Source: CG-Epi1 sp964634895 (GTDB lineage Archaea > Thermoplasmatota > Poseidoniia > MGIII > CG-Epi1). Taken from it: a DNA stretch of 16,189 bases. The notes beneath the pieces were generated by a model that was given only the letters and a program-made list of their open reading frames with translations, was not told the origin of the DNA and did no database searches. Shown piece after piece: positions 6,766 to 13,735 of the stretch. The position numbers and the translations under genes were made by a program. Location: positions 1 to 16,189 of the forward strand of contig CAZWJS010000031.1 of the NCBI GenBank assembly GCA_964634895.1. The letters are read 5' to 3'. How positions within the stretch are numbered: the stretch's first letter is position 1; every line of letters begins with the position of its first letter.

Positions 6766-7743
6766 TTAATTTCTCCAGCGAACACCTAGAATTTCAGTAT
6801 TTGGATTGAAGACAGACTTATAGTTGTCTTCTTCCACCTTCGACAGTAGAACCCAACCACTTTGTTCTAGATTAGAATAAGTTGAGGTTGCGTCCTTATT
6901 AAACATATCACTAAGACCAAAACAAGCAATACTAAGTATAGTGTCTAATTTTAAATTCTGAAAATTTTCTCTAACAAATCGGATTTCATCTAAGATATTA
7001 GAAGTACATAACATTCCATTATCCGTTCCAAAACCAAGATCTATACCCAGTTCAACCATCCTTTCCAGAGGAGGCTTATTACCAAAATATTTGTTACTTC
7101 TAGGGCAGACAACGATACTAATTCCAGCATCTTTTACTTTCTGTAAATCTGAATCAGAAGCATGACACATATGCACTAAGAAATTAGGTTTCAAATCAAT
7201 AACTGCATCAATATTTTCCCTCTCATTTTCAGAATGATGAATTCCAACAAAACCATTCTTTTCTTTGGCTTGGAAAGCTAAATCTATAGCATTTTCAACA
7301 TCGACTAAACTACTAATTCCTGCATGTTTTCCAGGTAACTTCTCATCAGCAGCTGGCCGACCCAGTGCAATTAAGGTTCCAGGATATTCAATATCATCAA
7401 GAAGTTTCAATCCTTCAACTCCACCTTCTCTAAAATCCATAATTAATCCAGTTCCGGACGCTACAATTTCTCGAAAACCAGCGACTATAGATTTTCCAAT
7501 ATCATTATTTTCCAACCATTTATGTTTCCAACCAGAAGGGCCCACAAGTTCAGCTAACGACAAGTTAGGCGGGACACTCTCTCTAGCAAGTGTGTCTCCC
7601 AAATGAGTATGACAGTTTCGAAATAAGGGTACTAAAATTCCATCAATCTCCCCTTCAACACCATCTGAGAGAGTACAGGTTTGTAAATCAATAGTTTGAT
7701 CTACGAATCCTTTTTTTGTAAATACAGGTCCTTTCCAAAACAT
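6766..7743 (-). CDS. Amidohydrolase, TRZ/ATZ (MTA/SAH- or nucleobase-deaminase-like)
   Basis: The 325-residue cytosolic enzyme has the metal-dependent amidohydrolase layout: a short N-terminal beta segment, then CHTHLGD (H45, H47), the metal/substrate segment HHSENE (H169, H170, E172), HMCHAS (H191, H194) and the catalytic aspartate in GTDNGM (D241). That order is seen in deaminases such as 5'-methylthioadenosine/S-adenosylhomocysteine deaminase, guanine deaminase and cytosine deaminase, which hydrolyse an exocyclic amine using one Zn or Fe. At 325 residues it is shorter than most MTA/SAH deaminases (about 420), chiefly at the C-terminal beta-sandwich. Start ATG 7743 overlaps the PRPP synthetase stop by 1 nt, so the two are translationally linked. 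The neighbour makes PRPP for purine salvage, which supports a purine or nucleoside substrate, but the substrate itself is unproven. Confidence 0.82.
   Translation of the reverse strand: MFWKGPVFTKKGFVDQTIDLQTCTLSDGVEGEIDGILVPLFRNCHTHLGDTLARESVPPNLSLAELVGPSGWKHKWLENNDIGKSIVAGFREIVASGTGLIMDFREGGVEGLKLLDDIEYPGTLIALGRPAADEKLPGKHAGISSLVDVENAIDLAFQAKEKNGFVGIHHSENERENIDAVIDLKPNFLVHMCHASDSDLQKVKDAGISIVVCPRSNKYFGNKPPLERMVELGIDLGFGTDNGMLCTSNILDEIRFVRENFQNLKLDTILSIACFGLSDMFNKDATSTYSNLEQSGWVLLSKVEEDNYKSVFNPNTEILGVRWRN
6773..6776 (-). promoter_or_regulatory. Shine-Dalgarno site choosing the glycyl-tRNA synthetase start
   Basis: GGAG on the minus strand lies 8 nt before GTG 6764, inside the last codons of the amidohydrolase gene. 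It favours GTG 6764 over the in-frame GTG 6785, whose use would add seven residues and a 20-nt overlap. Confidence 0.5.
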
Positions 7744-8585
7744 TACAGAGAATCTGCAATAGCAGGTGCAACTGAGAATCTGGTGTAAACTCCTTCTAAT
7801 GTATCGGAACTTAGAATATCATCACAAACACGTAATCTATTCGCAGCATCTTCGATGAATAAACCATGAGTACATGCAGCCAGCACTCTTTCAGCACCTC
7901 CTTCACGAAGGATATTAGCAGCAGTGGCGATAGTCCCTCCAGTAGAGATTATGTCGTCTAGTATTACTGCAGTCGCTCCTTTTACATCAACTTGTCCAGA
8001 AGTTGTTTCTACCGTTCGACCATCAATCCTAACTTTTTTCATAACATGAACTGGAACTTTTAACATATTTGCAGCTAAAGTACATCTATCTTTAGATCCT
8101 TCATCTGGAGCAACCACCATATCTGGTTTGAAGCCTTTAAGATACCTTACAACTTCTCTAGAGCCATTAATGTCTTTTGCTTCGCATCCGAAAAAATCAA
8201 GTATAGCTGGCGTATGGACATTTATAGTAAAAACACGATTACACATGCCACCAATAGCACCAGCAATGGCCTTTGCAGATCGAGCTTCGCCGGCTTGAAA
8301 CACCCTTTCTTGTCTTGAATACCCCATATAAGGAATAACACAGGTAATCGTCTTTGCCTTAGCTTCCTTAACTGCTTCAAGTATGAGTAGTAATTCCACA
8401 ATTTTCTTGTCTGGGAAGGTGTTTTGAACGACAACAACATCTTGGTTGGCGACATCCATCAAAACACGAATATATCTTTCACCATCAGGAAAGTGTCGAT
8501 TGACAACACCACAAAATTCAGCATCCATTTCTTCTGCTAATGATGCCCCCAACCTTTGGTGAGTCGAACCGCTAATAACGTACAT
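7743..8585 (-). CDS. prs: Ribose-phosphate pyrophosphokinase (PRPP synthetase)
   Basis: It transfers pyrophosphate from ATP to ribose 5-phosphate, giving PRPP for purine, pyrimidine, histidine and cofactor synthesis. The 280-residue product is of the short archaeal type. Visible motifs are FPDGE (32-36), the flexible loop YSRQERVF (89-96), the catalytic NVHTP with H124, a PDEGSKDR turn (160-167), the KKVR lysines near 183-186, and the PRPP-binding loop VILDDIISTGGT (208-219) with D210-D211. All catalytic residues are present. Start ATG 8585 follows the RidA stop by 2 nt and the stop overlaps the amidohydrolase start by 1 nt (TAATG). The enzyme is cytosolic and probably acts as an oligomer. 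Confidence 0.95.
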   Translation of the reverse strand: MYVISGSTHQRLGASLAEEMDAEFCGVVNRHFPDGERYIRVLMDVANQDVVVVQNTFPDKKIVELLLILEAVKEAKAKTITCVIPYMGYSRQERVFQAGEARSAKAIAGAIGGMCNRVFTINVHTPAILDFFGCEAKDINGSREVVRYLKGFKPDMVVAPDEGSKDRCTLAANMLKVPVHVMKKVRIDGRTVETTSGQVDVKGATAVILDDIISTGGTIATAANILREGGAERVLAACTHGLFIEDAANRLRVCDDILSSDTLEGVYTRFSVAPAIADSL

Positions 8586-8587
8586 AA

Positions 8588-8968
8588 TTAATCCAATGAA
8601 GCCATGACTTCAATCTCCATATCTGCATTCAATGGTAAGCCAGCAACTTGTACGGTTGATCTAGCAGGAGCCGTGTCTTCACCAAAGAATTCAGAATATA
8701 CTTTATTCATTTTAGTGAAGTCATTCATATCTGCAAGAAAAACAGTTGATTTAACTACATTATCTAAAGTTAGATTTTTTTCAGCTAGTACGGCCTTTAT
8801 GTTTAGAATGGCTTGCCTAGTTTGGTCAGCTACACCATTTTCTAATTCAGTGGCATCATGTTTGCGACCAACTTGACCACTTAGGAAAATATAGTTTCCA
8901 GACACGACACCTTGTGAGTAAGGACCGATCGGTTTCGGAGCCATCGAGCTCACCACGATCTCTTTCAT
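8588..8968 (-). CDS. ridA: RidA (YjgF/YER057c/UK114) enamine/imine deaminase
   Basis: RidA hydrolyses reactive enamine and imine intermediates, mainly 2-aminoacrylate released by PLP enzymes, and so protects PLP-dependent enzymes. The 126-residue product is family length with GPYSQG (15-20), FLSGQVG, the active-site arginine R103 in APARSTVQV, and E118/E120 in MEIEVMA. These residues define the active RidA subgroup. The frame extends 4 codons to ATG 8980, but ATG 8968 gives the standard N-terminus and lies 25-26 bp after an ACATAAAT TATA-like box. The gene is the first of a six-gene minus-strand cluster, 2 nt before prs. The PLP enzyme in the window, threonine aldolase, is not known to release 2-aminoacrylate, so no specific partner is claimed. 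Confidence 0.93.
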   Translation of the reverse strand: MKEIVVSSMAPKPIGPYSQGVVSGNYIFLSGQVGRKHDATELENGVADQTRQAILNIKAVLAEKNLTLDNVVKSTVFLADMNDFTKMNKVYSEFFGEDTAPARSTVQVAGLPLNADMEIEVMASLD

Positions 8969-8989
8969 AGTGTTCTGCATTCGAACCCA

Positions 8990-8997
8990 ATTTATGT
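8990..8997 (-). promoter_or_regulatory. Probable TATA box of the ridA-prs-glyS operon
   Basis: ACATAAAT on the minus strand is centred about 25 bp before ATG 8968, which fits a leaderless transcript from that ATG. It sits in the only gap (42 bp counting to 8968) between the KaiC-like operon and ridA. Its similarity to a TATA consensus is moderate. Confidence 0.4.
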
Positions 8998-9010
8998 AGT
9001 TTACTAAAAA

Positions 9011-9772
9011 TTAGGCGACACGCGTAATCATCTCTGGAGTAATGCCATGTTCAGTTACGGCATAAATCATAACTGCAGCTTTTTCAGGATGATTTCTTAT
9101 TTTCTTAATAATAAGCCTATTTTCGAATTCAGCAGCCATTCTTCCAACTTCCAATTGGATAACAACATCACAAATCGCTTCGATTTGACTGTGAACTCTT
9201 GGTTCATGTGCACCTTCAGAGATAGTATACATTACAGATCCACCATTAGCTTGCGCGTATTCTTTAATTGTTCTCATAGCAGAAAGAACTTCTATAGGAT
9301 TATAATACTGCATAAAGAAATCTAAAGAGTCAATAACTACCCTAAATGGCGATCTCAATTTTGAAATTTCATAAGTCATGTCCGCAACAAAATTAATTTG
9401 ATCTGAAGTAGAACCATACGAACCTAAGTTTCGTAACTCAGCAACAGAAAGCCCTTCTTGCTTAAAACGAGAAGCTTGTAATTCACGGGATAAAACTTTT
9501 TCGAAATATTGCGTACCGACATTCACAATTCTCAAATCAGTAGGCCATCGGTACTGTTCAAAGGTATCAATCAATTCATCTGATGTTTCATCAGTCGAAA
9601 AGTAAACTACATTCTCAGATCCAACACCAGCAGAAGCGAATTGTTTAGATAACAATTCTTTTCCAGAGCCAGAAGACCCCTCAATCAGAACAGAGGAACC
9701 TAAAACAATTCCCTTTTCTTCAATCAAAGCCTCGTCAAGACGCTCAATCCCCGTGGATATTATTTCACTCAT
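9011..9772 (-). CDS. KaiC/RecA-like ATPase with altered P-loop (GSSGSGKE)
   Basis: The 253-residue protein has the KaiC-family opening, STGIERLDEALI, then the P-loop GSSGSGKE (32-39), a KaiC-style TDETSDELI segment (60-68), Walker B RVVIDSLDFF (144-153) and a late TEHG(I)TPEM end. The Ser/Thr that normally follows the P-loop lysine and binds Mg is Glu39; the codon reads GAA. Binding or hydrolysis of ATP may therefore be altered. It is likely cytosolic, possibly membrane-associated by analogy to the archaellum protein FlaH, but no such partner is visible. ATG 9772 lies 1 nt after the upstream stop with an AGGTGA Shine-Dalgarno 5 nt before it, so it is preferred to an in-frame GTG at 9781. It is the last gene of the operon and may act with the two RecA-fold proteins upstream. 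Confidence 0.8.
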   Translation of the reverse strand: MSEIISTGIERLDEALIEEKGIVLGSSVLIEGSSGSGKELLSKQFASAGVGSENVVYFSTDETSDELIDTFEQYRWPTDLRIVNVGTQYFEKVLSRELQASRFKQEGLSVAELRNLGSYGSTSDQINFVADMTYEISKLRSPFRVVIDSLDFFMQYYNPIEVLSAMRTIKEYAQANGGSVMYTISEGAHEPRVHSQIEAICDVVIQLEVGRMAAEFENRLIIKKIRNHPEKAAVMIYAVTEHGITPEMITRVA

Positions 9773-9773
9773 C

Positions 9774-10331
9774 TTATTCACCTATTACTTTGTCAGATAA
9801 TAAATCTAATGCTGAAGATAAATCTTCATCCGTCTGTTCTGTAACAGTCATCAGCATGCTATAAATTTCTTTAATCCTCATGGAATTCCCAAGAACATTA
9901 ATAAATTCTCTTAACACTTTTGGTTCAGAATAAATACTGAGGCCATTCACAGAATCGAACATTACAAAACGTCTCTTCGCCTTCAAACGCCTCTCTAGAA
10001 GTGATATGTTCAATAGAATAGATTCTAACATAGTTGGAGATTCAACAAATAGAGTTCTTGGGTCGCTAGTGTTTCCACCAACAGTCATAGAAACAAGATC
10101 CACAAAGTAAAGATCAGACAAGTCCGCTTTGGCAGCCTCTAATTCAGTAGTAATATGTGAAGAGGGCCTAGAAGTAGTAACGTAGATTCCACCTAGTTTT
10201 TTACTCAATAAAACAGAAGCAAGTTTTACAGTATTTTCATGGAAGGTTGAAGCAGGTAAACTAACGGTCGTCAGAGTATCACCTTCATTGATACTTTTGA
10301 TAACAGTCTTTGCAATGGTAGCAATACTCAT
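9774..10331 (-). CDS. RecA/KaiC-fold protein without a P-loop
   Basis: The 185-residue protein matches a RecA-type core in order but not in the nucleotide site. Where the Walker A loop would be it has SLPASTFHENTVKLASVLL (24-42), with no GxxGxGK, followed by a strand GGIYVTTSRPS and a Walker B-like FVMFDSVNG (122-130) preceded by two basic residues. It should therefore be a non-hydrolysing structural or regulatory partner, as in other archaeal families of inactive RecA paralogues. ATG 10331 overlaps the upstream stop as ATGA, the commonest coupling signal; an in-frame start 30 nt earlier would lie inside the neighbour and is rejected. Its position between a canonical KaiC-like ATPase and an altered one suggests a heteromeric assembly. 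Family name is not certain. Confidence 0.7.
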   Translation of the reverse strand: MSIATIAKTVIKSINEGDTLTTVSLPASTFHENTVKLASVLLSKKLGGIYVTTSRPSSHITTELEAAKADLSDLYFVDLVSMTVGGNTSDPRTLFVESPTMLESILLNISLLERRLKAKRRFVMFDSVNGLSIYSEPKVLREFINVLGNSMRIKEIYSMLMTVTEQTDEDLSSALDLLSDKVIGE

Positions 10332-11140
10332 GTGAAAGCTTGCCTCCCGTCTTGTCCCCATTTTAACAGTGGAACTACGGCAAGACCAACTGGTGTCAAT
10401 TCAATTAGATGGCGCGCACGAGAGTGTTTAGTGCCTCTCATTTTAACAACCTGCAAGCTACGAAGCAAGTCTCCTTGTCTGACTATATTACCCATCAACA
10501 CAACACCATCTGCTACAGCTTCTTCTACTCCAAATATAGAGTAAGTTTGAACATTAGAGTCAACAACAGTTTCTGAAATTAATATAGTTGTACACCCAAA
10601 AGTGGTTAAAAACTGACTTAATCTAAAAATAAAATTACGAATACTTCCTTTGTCAGGAAGTTGATAACAGACAGCAGTAATAGAATCAATAACTAATCTA
10701 GTCACACCTAATTCATCGACAATATCCTCAAAAGCACCAAGAAGGGCTTCCATGTCTTTAGAAGTATAGGTCCCATCTAACCTCTCAACACCCAAACGAT
10801 CATTGATAACGGTCAAATCGAAGATATTTAATTTTCCTTCTTTCACTAAACTATCATCAAAAAACCCATATGTCTGTAAATTAGACAACATCTTTGACGA
10901 AGGCTCAGTTACAGAGATATAACAACAGGTTTCTCCGTTTTTAGCTCCGTTAATCAAAAATTCCATTGCTAATGTCGTCTTACCAGAACCAACAGTACCT
11001 GCCAATAATACAATATTTCCGATTGGAAGCCCGCCGTTTAAAATACGGTCAACCCCATCGATATAGGTCGGACATTTTTCTCTTGGCCGTCCTCCACGGG
11101 GGTCTAAACTGATTGGTTTCGTTACTTCACTTTTCGCCAT
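10328..11140 (-). CDS. KaiC-like RecA-superfamily ATPase, complete Walker A and B
   Basis: The 270-residue protein begins with a basic tail (PRGGRPREK), then TYIDGVDRILNGGLPIGN, the P-loop GTVGSGKTTL (48-57), CYISVTEPSSKML (73-85), Walker B RLVIDSITAV (148-157) and the KaiC-type end VVKMRGTKHSRARHLIELTP, which in KaiC-domain proteins contributes arginine contacts between subunits. A single-domain KaiC of this length is typical of archaea, where such proteins act in signalling, the archaellum (FlaH) or DNA metabolism. The usual pair of glutamates after the second strand is represented by one (TE). ATG 11140 lies 5 nt after the upstream stop with GAGTGAT before it; a GTG at 11149 overlapping as GTGA is the alternative. 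It is the only member of the operon with all residues for ATP hydrolysis. Confidence 0.85.
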   Translation of the reverse strand: MAKSEVTKPISLDPRGGRPREKCPTYIDGVDRILNGGLPIGNIVLLAGTVGSGKTTLAMEFLINGAKNGETCCYISVTEPSSKMLSNLQTYGFFDDSLVKEGKLNIFDLTVINDRLGVERLDGTYTSKDMEALLGAFEDIVDELGVTRLVIDSITAVCYQLPDKGSIRNFIFRLSQFLTTFGCTTILISETVVDSNVQTYSIFGVEEAVADGVVLMGNIVRQGDLLRSLQVVKMRGTKHSRARHLIELTPVGLAVVPLLKWGQDGRQAFT

Positions 11141-11145
11141 TTTAA

Positions 11146-11571
11146 TCACTCATCAATGATAAACTGATCAACGAGGTATTGCCGGACCCTCTTTTTCAAT
11201 GTTCTCTCTGTAATTTTCTCACTTTCTGCATTATCATGCATTACTTGGATTTCTCTCTGCACTTCTACAGGTAATTCAGCCCATGCAACAGGGGGCTTCT
11301 TTGGCAACAAACCGCGAAGATCTTTTGGATTGGCTTGAGCAAATATCTCCTTGAATCTTTCTCTAACCTTATTCTCAAAGAAATCATCAGCTTCTCTTTC
11401 AACTTCGTTGTAGACCTTAACTAATTCCTCTTCAATAATTTGCCCTAAATCTTCTAAGAATACTCCTTCAGGTAAATATTTGTGGTACCAACTACCATCC
11501 TCATGGAGGGCATCCATGTGAGTACGGTTGTAAACATCAATAAGCGGAGTCTCATATTCTTCTTTTGCCAT
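11146..11571 (-). CDS. Conserved-looking acidic helical protein of unknown function
   Basis: The 141-residue product is soluble, rich in Glu/Asp/Lys and has no signal peptide or membrane segment. Residues about 40-75 (EDLGQIIEEELVKVYNEV and beyond) should form long amphipathic helices, possibly a short coiled coil. A proline-rich turn LLPKKPPVAWAELP (88-101) separates them from a basic C-terminal helix (TERTLKKRVRQYLVDQF). I do not recognise the family. Start ATG 11571 lies 33 bp after a strong TATA box. As the first gene of an operon with three RecA-fold proteins, its stop overlapping or lying 5 nt from the next start, it may be an adaptor or partner of them. Confidence 0.7.
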   Translation of the reverse strand: MAKEEYETPLIDVYNRTHMDALHEDGSWYHKYLPEGVFLEDLGQIIEEELVKVYNEVEREADDFFENKVRERFKEIFAQANPKDLRGLLPKKPPVAWAELPVEVQREIQVMHDNAESEKITERTLKKRVRQYLVDQFIIDE

Positions 11572-11600
11572 TAACTATCCCTAATCTTTCAAAATGGGGC

Positions 11601-11608
11601 CTTATAAG
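11601..11608 (-). promoter_or_regulatory. TATA box of the KaiC-like operon
   Basis: CTTATAAG, preceded by AAGTAT as a possible BRE, is centred about 33 bp before ATG 11571, which would give a leader of about 8 nt. It lies in the 53-bp gap after the symporter gene and is the clearest promoter in the window. Confidence 0.6.
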
Positions 11609-11615
11609 ATACTTA

Positions 11616-11630
11616 GCCTAATAATTAGGC
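11616..11630. repeat. Palindrome over the symporter stop codon, upstream of a promoter
   Basis: GCCTAATAATTAGGC has 7-nt arms GCCTAAT / ATTAGGC around one base. It spans the TAA stop of the symporter gene and lies directly upstream of the BRE/TATA of the next operon, so it could be a regulator site or contribute to 3'-end formation. It is short and could be chance. Confidence 0.35.
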
Positions 11631-13733
11631 GGGCGTAATTTCATAATCAAGAAGTATAACTTCGACTAAATATTCTACTTCTTCACCATTGTCAGTGTGA
11701 TCACATTGAGGCCTTAGAGGGCCCCCTCCTTCCTCCGCATCAACATTAATTTCCAAGAGGTAAGCACCCAAACCTTCACCCATTGAATCAAGTTCATTTA
11801 TTATTTGAGATTCTGACATTCCACTTGCATTCCCTGAAAGATACAAAGAAGAATTATACCATTCAACAAGAATTTCATGCGATAAACTTCCTTGGCCTTG
11901 ATTTTCACCACTTCCAGTTCCATTGAAACCTCCATGAGTTATTGTTCCGGTAATGTTATCAGGACTTGGTTGGGACGCTCCAGGGGCAGCACAACCAACG
12001 CCATTACTTGTTTCATCTTCACTATACGTCAGTGTTACTATAACTCCTACTACGTTTCGATTATCATCAGACCATTCAATATTGTTGGTATTCAAATCAA
12101 TCATAAGAGTTTCACCATCATTAACATATTCAGTATTATTGCCCAAAATCTCATAAGACACGTCACCAGAAATAGAATAGTTTCCTATACCCCCCATTGA
12201 ATCTGAAGATTCAGGAGCTCCAACCAAATAAATCGTTTCTGCAGCTCCAAATGGAATTATTATTGCAGCAGCCACGGCCCCATATTGACTTCTTTTTGGT
12301 AATTTGAAACGTCCAAGAGGTGCAACTTTTGGCGTTCTAACATAATTCATTGCAAAATGAGTAATGAACGCAGCCCCCATCCCAGGAACTGAAGGAAATA
12401 TGCCGTCTGCCCCATCAAATCCAAGTAAAGTCCAAATGAAAACACCACTAAATGCCGCAATCATCATTGATATCGAATGCGTTGTATCTGGTTTATATCC
12501 AGCCCATCGAATAATGAGTAATGGGACAAAAACCCCTCCAAGCCCATACACTGCAAATACAACAAGTTGAAATACAGAATCTCCACCTGGAACATACAAA
12601 CCTCCAACAGAAATTAAGGTAGCAAATGCAGCAACAGCAATAGTTACTTTTTTGGTAGTTTTATGATCTTGATTCCATTCAGGTTTAATGTCATCAGTTA
12701 TCGCAGCAGTACAAGCTAAAACCTGGCTGTCAGCAGTAGACATCGTGGCTGCAAATATTGAGGCTAAAATCATTCCAATACCGATTGCAGGCATAGTTTC
12801 CATAGCCATCATAGGTAAGCCAAGTTCTGCATCAAAATCACTTTCAGTGAACAACACACGACTCGCCAATCCAATAATCAACATCAAAACAATGAACGGC
12901 GTTTGCCATACGAAAAACCAAATCATTGCTTCTTTTCGATCCTTGTCATTTCCTAGAGTCATAACTCTGGAAACAACCTGAGGTTGCCCAGCCACACTTA
13001 ATCCACCCAAGAAGAAAGCAGCAGTCCAGAGAGTCAAACCAAACATCAGATTAGGGGGTAAGAAATTAGTCAAAGCCGTATCTTGTTGATTCAATCCATC
13101 TTTAAGCCCTGAAAAGCCCCCCACTTCTTGAAGACTTATCCAACACAATATAGTTGATCCCACAATCATTACACATGATTGGGCAGCATCTGTCCAGATT
13201 GAAGCTCTGATTCCACCAGCATAACAATATGCGACAACTAATACAAATCCTATTAAAATTCCAACAACTTCAGGCCACCCCATCATGACGAAAAGAGCTT
13301 TTCCACCAGAAGTAAGCTGTGCCGCAGCATAAATACTCAAAAATAAAACAGAAAGAGCGCCAGCAAGTTTTGCTTCAGGAGCTCCAGCTTTTTCAGCAAC
13401 CAATGAAGACAACGAGCGAATACCCCTTTCTTTGCCTTCTTTCTGTATAAATTTATAGAGCCACATCCAAGCAACAAACTGGCCTAGAGTTGACATAAAA
13501 GCTAGAAAAGCAACAGGATACCCCATAGTATATGTAAACCCAATAAAACCAATAAACATGTAACCTGAATTCCAGGTACTGACTGCAGACAGTGCAGCTA
13601 GCGAGGGACTCATTCCTCTTCCTGCAACAAGATAATCGTCGGTCGTATCTTTTTTTACTTTCATTGAAGCAAGGCCGACTCCAGCAAAAATACACATGAA
13701 GAAAACAAACGAGAGTATTACTGCAGTGTCCAT
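11625..13733 (-). CDS. Sodium:solute symporter (SSS/PutP family) with a long exported C-terminal tail
   Basis: The protein uses the sodium gradient to import a small solute such as an amino acid or organic acid. It has about 13-14 membrane helices between 4 and 506, including DDYLVAGRGMSPSLAALS (32-49), STWNSGY (52-58) and the family's sodium-site signature AATMSTADSQVLA (328-340), where S332 and T333 match PutP Ser340/Thr341. Typical members end near 500-550 residues. This one adds about 195 residues (508-702) after the last helix. The tail is rich in Gly, Asn, Ser and Asp with alternating hydrophobic strands (VVGVIVTLTYS, ILVEWYNSS, YLVEVILLDYEI), two cysteines (C581, C677) and NxS/T sites, which suggests a beta-sandwich outside the cell. 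Start ATG 13733 follows the OPT gene stop by 2 nt. Substrate is unknown. Confidence 0.88.
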   Translation of the reverse strand: MDTAVILSFVFFMCIFAGVGLASMKVKKDTTDDYLVAGRGMSPSLAALSAVSTWNSGYMFIGFIGFTYTMGYPVAFLAFMSTLGQFVAWMWLYKFIQKEGKERGIRSLSSLVAEKAGAPEAKLAGALSVLFLSIYAAAQLTSGGKALFVMMGWPEVVGILIGFVLVVAYCYAGGIRASIWTDAAQSCVMIVGSTILCWISLQEVGGFSGLKDGLNQQDTALTNFLPPNLMFGLTLWTAAFFLGGLSVAGQPQVVSRVMTLGNDKDRKEAMIWFFVWQTPFIVLMLIIGLASRVLFTESDFDAELGLPMMAMETMPAIGIGMILASIFAATMSTADSQVLACTAAITDDIKPEWNQDHKTTKKVTIAVAAFATLISVGGLYVPGGDSVFQLVVFAVYGLGGVFVPLLIIRWAGYKPDTTHSISMMIAAFSGVFIWTLLGFDGADGIFPSVPGMGAAFITHFAMNYVRTPKVAPLGRFKLPKRSQYGAVAAAIIIPFGAAETIYLVGAPESSDSMGGIGNYSISGDVSYEILGNNTEYVNDGETLMIDLNTNNIEWSDDNRNVVGVIVTLTYSEDETSNGVGCAAPGASQPSPDNITGTITHGGFNGTGSGENQGQGSLSHEILVEWYNSSLYLSGNASGMSESQIINELDSMGEGLGAYLLEINVDAEEGGGPLRPQCDHTDNGEEVEYLVEVILLDYEITPA

Positions 13734-13735
13734 AC

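Noticed and set aside
9011..11149. Archaellum (FlaH) or KaiABC clock identity for the KaiC-like genes
   Set aside because: No FlaI, FlaJ, archaellin, KaiA or KaiB gene is nearby, and the proteins are single-domain with altered P-loops. Only the general KaiC/RecA family is supported.
11892..12200. Plus-strand frame of 102 codons opposite the symporter tail
   Set aside because: It lies wholly opposite the symporter gene, whose frame is supported by family motifs and continues through. Low-complexity antisense frames are common there.
13453..13695. Minus-strand 80-codon frame inside the symporter gene, rich in Cys and Tyr
   Set aside because: It is the symporter coding sequence read in another frame; the SSS motifs occur only in the long frame.
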